A stretch of DNA of 21,179 nt from Thermoplasmata archaeon (GTDB lineage Archaea; Thermoplasmatota; E2; DHVEG-1): NCBI GenBank assembly GCA_003649845.1, contig QMTB01000006.1:1-21179 (forward strand), read 5' to 3'. Positions within the stretch are counted from its first letter, which is position 1; each line of letters begins with the position of its first letter. Under the pieces are notes generated by a model. The model was not told the DNA's origin. It did not search any database and saw only the letters and a program-made list of their open reading frames with translations. The translations under genes and the position numbers were made by a program. Positions 7,542 through 14,471 of this stretch are shown here, piece after piece.

Positions 7542-8777
7542 TTATGTTTCTCTTCTGGTAATGACCCTCACGGTTTTAGGTTTCTTCACCACATTACCCA
7601 TCTTTACTCCAACGATATTTTTGATGTTTTTACTATGAGCTATATCAAGTAAACGCTGAGTGATGATTCCATCGAAAACCACTGTTTGGATATCTTTACC
7701 TTTCTGTAATTCATCTGTAAGTTCTCTGACAGGTATCTTTTTAATCTCTTTATCCTTCGAATCAAGTAACACTGCTTTGAGAGAACCAGCGACATCATCT
7801 AATATCCCAAGGTAACCTGTTTCTTTACCTCCAGAAGCAGCGGCTTTCTCTACCTCCTTAGTTTCTTCAGAGAGTTCAGTAGATGATGTATCTGATGTAG
7901 TCACCCGATGGAATTCTTTAGCCTCTCCTCTATCTTTAGGCATCTCTATATTGAACATCTCAGCATACTGTTCAGCAGGTATCTTATTCTTTAAAGCTTT
8001 CATTATAAGCTTCTGGGGTATCTCCTCTACTTCTCTAGTTGGTGGAGCTCTAGCTACAAAATCTATATCAGCTGTCTGTAATAGTTCTCTAAGAATAAGT
8101 TCTCCTCCTCTATCACCATCGACAAATGCTGTTGTTATACGCTCTTTCGTTAGATCTATAACTGTTTTAGGTATATTAGTTCCACCTACAGCAATTACGT
8201 TCTTAATTCCATATTTAAGTAGATTCAATACATCTCTCCTGCCTTCTACAACTATTATAGCATCACTTTTATCTATATTTGGACCAGCTGGACATCTATC
8301 TGGACCATATGTAGTAATCTCCTCAACTTGCACTGCTTGTCTTACTGAATCTGTTATACTACCACTATCGATTTTACCTTCCTCGATTACTTTATTGAGA
8401 AGTTCCTTTGCCCTCTCTATTATCTGTTTCCTACGTGCGACTCTAACATCCTCAACTTGTTCAGTCACTATTTTAGCTTTACAAGGACCTACTCTATCTA
8501 TACTTTCAAAAGCAGCAGCTAGTATAACTGTTTCAACTTTATCTAATGATGTCGGTAGTGTAATAGTACCTTGGCTTTTACCATTTTTTGATTCTAATTC
8601 AACCTCTATTCTCCCTACACGTGCAGACCTCTGTAATTCTCTTAAATCTAATTCATCTCCAAGTAAACCTTCTGTTTGACCAAATATAGCTCCAACAACA
8701 TCTGATTTATCAATAATACCATCAGCTTTAATACTAGCTCTAATCATATATTTTGTTGTAGCAGGATCAAGCACCAT
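7542..8777 (-). CDS. dnaG: Archaeal DnaG-like primase/exosome-associated protein
   Basis: Archaeal DnaG of 411 aa. The start MVLDPATTKYMIRASI and the block KSDVVGAIFGQTEGLLG (24-40) are family signatures. The central Toprim domain has VVEGRRD (176-182) with acidic E178 and FVDGDRGG (218-225) with D220 and D222, the metal-binding residues of primase catalysis. A variable, acidic, poorly ordered linker (about 280-320) precedes a C-terminal domain ending VKKPKTVRVITRRET. Archaeal DnaG is known both as a primase and as an exosome subunit that helps recognise poly(A)-rich RNA. ATG 8777 is chosen over the in-frame GTG at 8822: it follows GAGGTGGAAG closely and gives the canonical N-terminus. It stands alone, divergent from metG, with an unusual structured leader. 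Confidence 0.95.
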   Translation of the reverse strand: MVLDPATTKYMIRASIKADGIIDKSDVVGAIFGQTEGLLGDELDLRELQRSARVGRIEVELESKNGKSQGTITLPTSLDKVETVILAAAFESIDRVGPCKAKIVTEQVEDVRVARRKQIIERAKELLNKVIEEGKIDSGSITDSVRQAVQVEEITTYGPDRCPAGPNIDKSDAIIVVEGRRDVLNLLKYGIKNVIAVGGTNIPKTVIDLTKERITTAFVDGDRGGELILRELLQTADIDFVARAPPTREVEEIPQKLIMKALKNKIPAEQYAEMFNIEMPKDRGEAKEFHRVTTSDTSSTELSEETKEVEKAAASGGKETGYLGILDDVAGSLKAVLLDSKDKEIKKIPVRELTDELQKGKDIQTVVFDGIITQRLLDIAHSKNIKNIVGVKMGNVVKKPKTVRVITRRET

Positions 8778-8807
8778 TTCTTCCACCTCATTATTTTCAT
8801 TGATTTC

Positions 8808-8952
8808 GAAAAATAGCACCACCCTAAACTAACCACCCACTCTGCTCCTTCTAGATACTAAATTCCCTCTTTCCAGGGGCATTGAAAGGGGTGAGTGAGT
8901 CTAATTATGATGAGTTAAACCTCAATTAAGGTTAAAGGGAGTGCTATTTTTC
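8808..8952 (-). ncRNA. Candidate structured RNA in the dnaG leader
   Basis: Read on the minus strand, a 145-nt region is closed by a perfect 12-bp inverted repeat: GAAAAATAGCAC at 8941-8952 pairs with GTGCTATTTTTC at 8808-8819. A CCCT/AGGG extension (8936-8939 with 8822-8825) follows. Inside are an AACCT/AGGTT hairpin (8929-8933 with 8918-8922), an 8-bp helix ACTCACTC/GAGTGGGT (8893-8900 with 8835-8842) and, above it, a CCC-CTTTC/GAAAG-A-GGG hairpin (8884-8891 with 8865-8873) with a ten-base loop. A weaker 5-bp hairpin lies at 8850-8862. The 8-bp helix has a G-U pair only on the minus strand; on the plus strand it is an A-C mismatch. The 5' edge matches the expected dnaG start, and the 3' edge is U-rich, 30 nt before the ATG. 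It could be a regulatory leader or a separate small RNA. It is not 5S, SRP or a tRNA as far as I can see. The fold was made by hand and is unverified. Confidence 0.5.
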
Positions 8953-8972
8953 AATACATACATTTTGTAATG

Positions 8973-8982
8973 CTATATATTA
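8973..8982 (-). promoter_or_regulatory. Putative dnaG TATA box
   Basis: The minus strand reads TAATATATAG. It sits within the near-palindrome GCTATATATTAGC (8972-8984). Its centre is about 26 nt before 8952, the first base of the structured leader. The symmetry also leaves open use in the other direction or as an operator. Confidence 0.5.
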
Positions 8983-8993
8983 GCCCAGCGCCA

Positions 8994-9002
8994 TATTTAA
9001 AT
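8994..9002 (+). promoter_or_regulatory. Putative metG-purC TATA box
   Basis: TATTTAAAT is centred about 26 nt before position 9024, giving a leader of about 8 nt before the metG ATG. That is too short for a clear ribosome-binding site, and none is seen. Confidence 0.5.
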
Positions 9003-9031
9003 GTTACCCTCATATTACCCTAGATGATATT

Positions 9032-11167
9032 ATGTCAGAAAAGATATTCATCGGTGTTGCATGGCCCTATGCAAATGGATCTCTACATCTAGGTCATATA
9101 GCTGGATGTTATCTACCGGCAGATATATTTGCTAGATATAATCGCATGAAGGGAAATGATGTTCTAATGGTTTCAGGGAGCGATGAACATGGTACTCCTA
9201 TAACTGTTACAGCTGAGAAAGAAAATACTACTCCACAAGCAATTGTAGATAGATACAATCGAGAGCATACAGAGAATATGAAACAACTTGGCATATCTTT
9301 TGATTTATTTACTAGAACTACAACTGAGAATCATGAGAAGGTTGTACAAGATATATTTCTAACTTTATACAAGAAAGGCTTCATATATAAAAAAGAATTA
9401 GAATCATACTACTGCCCCAACTGTAAACGTTTCCTACCAGATAGATATATAGAAGGTATATGCCCTTTTTGCGGAAATGAAAACGCTAGAGGCGATCAAT
9501 GTGATGAATGTGGTAAACTATTGGATCCCCAGCAACTATTAAATGTAAAATGTAAGATATGTGGCATAACACCTATACTAAAAAATACAGAACATCTATT
9601 TTTTGCTTTAAGTAAATTTGAGGAGCCACTATTAGAATGGCTTAAAGAGAAAAATTATTGGAAACCAAGTGTTCTAAAATTCACTCAAAACTGGTTGAAA
9701 GATGGATTACATGATCGAGCTATAACAAGAGATATAAACTGGGGTGTACCAATCCCATTAGATGGTTTTGAGGATAAAAGAATATATGTATGGTTTGATG
9801 CAGTTATAGGCTATCTCTCTGCTAGCAAAGAATGGGCTCAAAAGATAAATGAGCCAGATAAATGGAAGGAATGGTGGCTGAATGCTGAAGCAAAACACTA
9901 TTATTTCCTAGCGAAGGATAATATACCATTCCATTCTATAATATGGCCTTCTATCCTCATGGGTTATGATGAACGACTTTCTCTACCATATGATATACCT
10001 GCAAATGAGTATCTAAGGTTAGGTGGAGAACAATTCTCTAAAAGCAAAGGTTTAGGGATATGGGTTCCAGAGGTTATAAAGAAATTTAATGTTGAATCTA
10101 TAAGATATTATCTATCAATAAATATGCCAGAGCAGAAGGATACAAATTGGATGTGGGATGAATTTGTAGCTAGAAACAATGATGAACTAGTTGGGACTTA
10201 TGGTAATTTAATTCATAGAGTTATGACCTTTACGTATAACAATTTTAATGAAATACCACCATTAGGTGAGTTAAAAAAGGAAGATGAAGATATAATCGAG
10301 AAAATTGAAAACATACATAGAGAGGTAGGAGAAAACCTAGAAAAATGTGAGTTTAAAAAAGGTTTAAAAAAAGCAATGTCACTAGCACATTTGGGTAATG
10401 TATATTTTAATAATATGCAACCCTGGCATCTAATAAAAACAGATAAAAATAGATGCGCTACAGTACTACATGTATGTCTAAAAATCGTTCAAGCACTTGC
10501 AATATCTATGGCACCATATCTACCATTCTCATCTGATAAGATATGGCATATGTTAGGTAATAGTGATTCTATTCATAATGCAAAATGGGAGGATGCATTG
10601 AAACCTTTAAATGTTGGATATAAATTAGGGAAACCAAAACCGTTATTTGATAAGATAGCTATAGAAGAGGTGTCAGGAGAAATGGATACGTTTTCCATGT
10701 TAGATCTACGTTCTGCAAAAATACTATCCGCTGAGAATCATCCAAATGCAGATCGCCTCTATGTACTGGAGATAGACGCAGGGGCCCTCGGTAAGAGAAC
10801 ACTAGTAGCTGGACTTAAAAACTATTACTCTATCGATGAATTAATAGGTAAAAATATTGTTATAGTTGCAAATCTTAAACCAGCTAAACTTAGAGGTGTA
10901 GAATCAAAGGGTATGCTACTTGCAGCAGAAGATAAAGAGGGTAACGTGGTATTATTAACACCAGGTGATGTTAAACCAGGAGAGAGTATCACTATAGAAG
11001 GCATACCAAGTCAACCAGCTAAGGTATTAGAATTCTCGGATTTTCAAAAGATTTCTATGACTGTTGATGAAAATCAAAATATCATCTATCAAGGTAAACC
11101 ATTGCGTTCATCTAAAGGATTTGTTAAAACAGAGAAACCAATATCTGAAGGAGCGGAGGTACATTAG
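9032..11167 (+). CDS. metG: Methionyl-tRNA synthetase with fused tRNA-binding domain
   Basis: Class I aminoacyl-tRNA synthetase that charges tRNA-Met, 711 aa. The HIGH motif appears as HLGH (19-22) and the KMSKS motif as FSKSK (335-339). The insert between them has four Cys pairs at 128/131, 144/147, 157/160 and 174/177, a two-zinc-knuckle type. WFDAVIGYLSA (254-264) is the catalytic-core block and the anticodon-binding helices lie at about 385-530. Residues from about 552 (FSMLDLRSAKILSAENHPNADRLYV) to 657 form an EMAPII/Trbp111-like OB domain fused in the same chain; in some archaea it is a separate protein. About 50 further residues form an unassigned tail. The start ATG 9032 gives the usual SEKIFIGVAWPYANG N-terminus. 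The stop codon directly abuts purC. Confidence 0.97.
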   Translation: MSEKIFIGVAWPYANGSLHLGHIAGCYLPADIFARYNRMKGNDVLMVSGSDEHGTPITVTAEKENTTPQAIVDRYNREHTENMKQLGISFDLFTRTTTENHEKVVQDIFLTLYKKGFIYKKELESYYCPNCKRFLPDRYIEGICPFCGNENARGDQCDECGKLLDPQQLLNVKCKICGITPILKNTEHLFFALSKFEEPLLEWLKEKNYWKPSVLKFTQNWLKDGLHDRAITRDINWGVPIPLDGFEDKRIYVWFDAVIGYLSASKEWAQKINEPDKWKEWWLNAEAKHYYFLAKDNIPFHSIIWPSILMGYDERLSLPYDIPANEYLRLGGEQFSKSKGLGIWVPEVIKKFNVESIRYYLSINMPEQKDTNWMWDEFVARNNDELVGTYGNLIHRVMTFTYNNFNEIPPLGELKKEDEDIIEKIENIHREVGENLEKCEFKKGLKKAMSLAHLGNVYFNNMQPWHLIKTDKNRCATVLHVCLKIVQALAISMAPYLPFSSDKIWHMLGNSDSIHNAKWEDALKPLNVGYKLGKPKPLFDKIAIEEVSGEMDTFSMLDLRSAKILSAENHPNADRLYVLEIDAGALGKRTLVAGLKNYYSIDELIGKNIVIVANLKPAKLRGVESKGMLLAAEDKEGNVVLLTPGDVKPGESITIEGIPSQPAKVLEFSDFQKISMTVDENQNIIYQGKPLRSSKGFVKTEKPISEGAEVH

Positions 11168-12055
11168 ATGATGCAACAAGTTGTAACAGAGAGTAATCTA
11201 CCTTTCAAGATACTAAAGAAAGGCAAGGTTAGAGATATCTATGATTTCGATGATTCTCTGTTGATAATAGCAACAGATCGTATATCTGCTTTTGATCGTG
11301 TACTACCAGATCCTATACCGGGTAAAGGTATATGTCTAACGCAACTCTCTGCCTTCTGGTTTAACTATTTTAAAGATATGATACCTAATCATATGATTAC
11401 AGTAGACGTCTCTGGGTTTCCAGAGGAATCACATGAGTATAGTGATTCAATAGAAGGTAGAAGTATGCTTGTTAGAAAAGCAAAGGTTTTCCCAGTTGAA
11501 TGTATAGTTAGAGGATATATATCTGGATCAGCTTGGAAATCCTATAGGGAAAATGGAACAGTATGTGGAATAAAACTACCATTTGGTTTAAAAGAATCTC
11601 AGAAGTTAGATGAACCACTTTTTACGCCATCGACAAAAGCAGAGACAGGACATGATATCAATATATCTTTTGAAGAAATGGCTAAGCTAATTGGTTTAGA
11701 GGAAGCTGAGAAGATAAGAGAATATTCTCTACAAATATATGAAAAAGCTGTTAATTATGCTCAAGATAAAGGTATAATTATAGCTGATACAAAGTTTGAA
11801 TTTGGTCTTATAGATGATGAGATTGTATTAGTTGATGAACTTCTAACACCGGATTCATCTAGATTCTGGCCTATGGACAAATATAAACCTGGTGGTAAAC
11901 AACCAAGTTTCGATAAACAATTTGTCAGAGATTATCTAAGAAAAATAGGATGGAATGGAGAGGGGGAACCACCTAGGCTTACAAAAGATGTAATAGATGG
12001 AACTAGAAGGAGATATCTAGAAGCATATGAGAGGTTGACAGGTAAAACACTTTAA
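11168..12055 (+). CDS. purC: SAICAR synthetase
   Basis: Phosphoribosylaminoimidazole-succinocarboxamide synthase of purine synthesis, joining CAIR and aspartate with ATP. Motifs are KKGKVRDIYDF (17-27) at the nucleotide loop, TDRISAFDRVLPDPIPGKG (36-54), CIVRGYISGSAWKSY (112-126), TPSTKAETGHD (153-163), IIADTKFEFG (204-213) and VDELLTPDSSRFWP (222-235). The length of 295 aa places it with the longer, yeast-Ade1-like form, not the shorter bacterial form of about 240 aa. Its ATG follows the metG stop with no spacer. The ribosome-binding site GGAGGT (11155-11160) lies inside metG, so the two are almost certainly co-translated. A second ATG at 11171 is the alternative start. The 3' end overlaps the convergent phosphoesterase gene by 4 nt. 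Confidence 0.97.
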   Translation: MMQQVVTESNLPFKILKKGKVRDIYDFDDSLLIIATDRISAFDRVLPDPIPGKGICLTQLSAFWFNYFKDMIPNHMITVDVSGFPEESHEYSDSIEGRSMLVRKAKVFPVECIVRGYISGSAWKSYRENGTVCGIKLPFGLKESQKLDEPLFTPSTKAETGHDINISFEEMAKLIGLEEAEKIREYSLQIYEKAVNYAQDKGIIIADTKFEFGLIDDEIVLVDELLTPDSSRFWPMDKYKPGGKQPSFDKQFVRDYLRKIGWNGEGEPPRLTKDVIDGTRRRYLEAYERLTGKTL

Positions 12056-13497
12056 TGAACGCCAACAGTTACACTAGAGTTACCTGGTACATCTACATCT
12101 ACATAAAGCTCTATGAGGTCTCCTTTCTCTCTAATCATTTTTATAACACCGTTATCTACACTGTATTCTCCTTTTGGAAGTAAAAATGTAACCTCTACTT
12201 GTATATCCATATCCAATTTATTTTCAATGGTTTTCCGATAATCATTATCATCATAACAGTTTATATTATAAGATGGAATGGAATACTTCGGTTCCTTATA
12301 ATTATAAGATTCTATTGTATAATTATTAACATCTATAAGTCTATAACCCCAATAGGCATCTGAGGCGGATAAACTACTAGATGCTGTTGTAGTAGTAACA
12401 AACAATGTATCATTTTGAATAGTAATATTATCATAGTGTACATGTCCATCAAATACTGCATCAACACCATATCTATTTATCATAGCCATAAGTTCTTCTC
12501 TTCCTCTATATCCATTATGAAGCAGAGATTCACTCTTTGTATCCCAAAGTGGATTATGATGTAACATCATAACCTTCAATCTAGCATCGCTATATTTTAG
12601 AAGATCATCATTTATCCATTGAAGCTGTTCATCTTGTATATAGCCACCCCAGTTTAATGGTATAAAGAAAAACGCAGCTCTTTCCTTCTTAGGCCAATCA
12701 TAAGAGTTTATAGAAGTAAAATGAGCATCTCCATAGTTAAAGGAATAGTATAATGGCCCAAAATATTCCTTCCAATATTTAAAACCATCCTGACCTGTTT
12801 GCACGTATCCATCATGATTTCCGGGACATAGAAAAGTTGGTACCTGGAATTCTTGTAGAATCTCATAGCATTTCCTATATTCTCTAGGATATTCACCTGG
12901 ATAAGCCTGACCAAATACTAGATCGCCGGTTATAATTACAAAATCAGGATGAAGGAGATTGATCTCCTCTACACTCTTCTTTGCAGCTTTCCAACCAATA
13001 GTCTGCCATATATCTACTGTAGCTCCTCTTGGATCTCCAATATGGAAATCTGTTAGATGAACAAAAGAGAAGTTACCATTTATCTCTTCTTTTACAGCAA
13101 CTGCTCTAGGGCGAGTAGCAGAGAGACCATCAACAGTAAGAGTTATATTATATAATTCCTCAGGTACATCTGCTGGTATCTTAACAGTAGAATAACATAT
13201 ATCATCCTCCATCCAAATATCTATAACCTGTAGATTAAAAACATCTGAGATAGCATCATATGCTGTAGAGATCTCCACTTGTAGAGTATCAAAAGATGGA
13301 GCTATAAATTGAATAGTGAAAGAACCATTAATTTCAACTAATACTGGAATAGTTGATCTAGGATATAGAATATCTATACTAGAATTTATACCAGTATTTG
13401 CTATATGAGCATGATCAGTTATCTCAGCTGAGAGAACAACTGGGTTTAATAAAAACGCACAAGCTATAAACAATGGTATTAGATATCTACTATCCAT
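12052..13497 (-). CDS. Secreted calcineurin-like metallophosphoesterase
   Basis: A 481-residue exported hydrolase. A signal peptide of about 24 residues (hydrophobic LIPLFIACAFLLNPVVLSA) is followed by an Ig-like beta domain (about 40-140). The metallophosphoesterase core has the full two-metal set: DFH (D150, H152), GDLVFG (D192), GNHDG (N227, H228), LHHNP (H313, H314) and GHVHYD (H352, H354). About 110 C-terminal residues look beta-rich. No C-terminal anchor is seen, so it is probably released or held by a lipid or another protein. Substrate is unknown; phosphodiesters, nucleotides or purple-acid-phosphatase-type substrates are possible. ATG 13497 follows AAGGGG. It probably has its own promoter downstream of nadE. 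Confidence 0.88.
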   Translation of the reverse strand: MDSRYLIPLFIACAFLLNPVVLSAEITDHAHIANTGINSSIDILYPRSTIPVLVEINGSFTIQFIAPSFDTLQVEISTAYDAISDVFNLQVIDIWMEDDICYSTVKIPADVPEELYNITLTVDGLSATRPRAVAVKEEINGNFSFVHLTDFHIGDPRGATVDIWQTIGWKAAKKSVEEINLLHPDFVIITGDLVFGQAYPGEYPREYRKCYEILQEFQVPTFLCPGNHDGYVQTGQDGFKYWKEYFGPLYYSFNYGDAHFTSINSYDWPKKERAAFFFIPLNWGGYIQDEQLQWINDDLLKYSDARLKVMMLHHNPLWDTKSESLLHNGYRGREELMAMINRYGVDAVFDGHVHYDNITIQNDTLFVTTTTASSSLSASDAYWGYRLIDVNNYTIESYNYKEPKYSIPSYNINCYDDNDYRKTIENKLDMDIQVEVTFLLPKGEYSVDNGVIKMIREKGDLIELYVDVDVPGNSSVTVGVH

Positions 13498-13530
13498 GGC
13501 AAACCCCTTAAAGAAAAGAATGTAATCTAT

Positions 13531-13540
13531 TTTATTTATA
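13531..13540 (-). promoter_or_regulatory. Putative TATA box of the metallophosphoesterase gene
   Basis: The minus strand reads TATAAATAAA, about 26 nt before position 13510. That leaves a short leader that includes the AAGGGG ribosome-binding site. Confidence 0.4.
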
Positions 13541-13557
13541 TTTTACTAAAATATTTT

Positions 13558-14379
13558 TTATCCTTCTAGTACTGGTGAACGCCAGTCTAGACCAGGTGTT
13601 CTTATACCTATCTTTGGTATCAATGGAGAACGACGTTTATGCTGTGTTCCAACCCTCCTACCCTTGATCCTTAAAACCTCTTCCACGCTAACATCTGCCG
13701 CTTCAGCAATCTTATCTATAGATAACTTCTTTTCCAAACCCATAAGAATTCTATCTAATTGATCATATTTTAATTTGATTTCCTTTTCATCTAGCTGACC
13801 TTTATATAACCCTGCAGTTGGAGCTTTATCTATAATTTCATCTGGAATTCCTAGGAAACGAGCTAGATCTCGTACCTGGGTTTTATATAGATCTCCTATA
13901 GGCATTATATCTACACCACCATCACCATATTTTGTAAAATAACCGATTAACAACTCGGATTTATTTGAAGTGCCGCAAACTAGTTTATTAGTCATATTTG
14001 CATATTCAAAAAGTAACACCATTCTTATCCTAGCTTTTATATTAGCTAAAGCCATCTTATCAGGTTTAATCACACTAGTCTCACTCGTTGTTTTAACCAA
14101 TGAAGTAATATCTCTAGTTTCACATTTTAAATTAAACATCTCTACAATAGTTTTCTGATCTCTTATATCCGACTCTGGAGTAGAATCATCTGGTAGAAAT
14201 AAACAAGTTGTCCTCTCTCTACCTATTGCTTTCTTACATAAAACCGCTGTCACTGCTGAATCTAAACCACCAGAGAGACCGACAACTACGCCTTTACATC
14301 TAGAATTCTCAACATATATTCTAATGAAATCTGTTATAACATCTACAACTTCTTCAGGTTTAATAGTTAAATCAATCAT
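13558..14379 (-). CDS. nadE: NAD+ synthetase, ammonia-dependent
   Basis: Adenylates deamido-NAD and amidates it to NAD in the last step of cofactor synthesis. At 273 aa it lacks the N-terminal nitrilase-type glutaminase domain, so ammonia is the expected nitrogen source. The PP-loop is SGGLDS (36-41). GTSNKSELLIGYFTKYGDGG (136-155) and IGDLYKTQVRDLARFLGIP (161-179) are the family blocks, and PTAGLYKGQLDE (187-198) fits the substrate-lid loop. No clear ribosome-binding site precedes ATG 14379. A weak TATA-like TTATCATAA about 26 nt upstream suggests a leaderless message (inference). It lies between the surface-protein pair and the phosphoesterase, but nothing suggests a shared pathway. Confidence 0.96.
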   Translation of the reverse strand: MIDLTIKPEEVVDVITDFIRIYVENSRCKGVVVGLSGGLDSAVTAVLCKKAIGRERTTCLFLPDDSTPESDIRDQKTIVEMFNLKCETRDITSLVKTTSETSVIKPDKMALANIKARIRMVLLFEYANMTNKLVCGTSNKSELLIGYFTKYGDGGVDIMPIGDLYKTQVRDLARFLGIPDEIIDKAPTAGLYKGQLDEKEIKLKYDQLDRILMGLEKKLSIDKIAEAADVSVEEVLRIKGRRVGTQHKRRSPLIPKIGIRTPGLDWRSPVLEG

Positions 14380-14442
14380 ACCACGACGCCTTATATCGAA
14401 TTATGATAAAGAGTTTACGTCCTAGATTACTCGTTACATCTA

Positions 14443-14450
14443 TAAAAAAT
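14443..14450 (-). terminator. T-rich terminator after the surface-protein operon
   Basis: A run of six T on the minus strand, about 25 nt past the stop of the anchored surface protein and ahead of nadE. No hairpin is visible. Confidence 0.4.
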
Positions 14451-14471
14451 AGAAGAGGATTAGATAATAAT

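Noticed and set aside
7951..8679. Long open frame (242 codons) on the plus strand opposite dnaG
   Set aside because: It is antisense to the DnaG Toprim region and has no ribosome-binding site or family pattern.
8778..8822. Longer dnaG starting at GTG 8822
   Set aside because: The extra 15 residues are not family-like, the ribosome-binding site fits ATG 8777, and the extension would begin inside the 3' arm of the structured leader.
8907..8913. ATGATGA on the plus strand as box C of a C/D guide RNA
   Set aside because: No CTGA box D follows at a suitable distance, and the pairing evidence in this spacer favours the minus strand.
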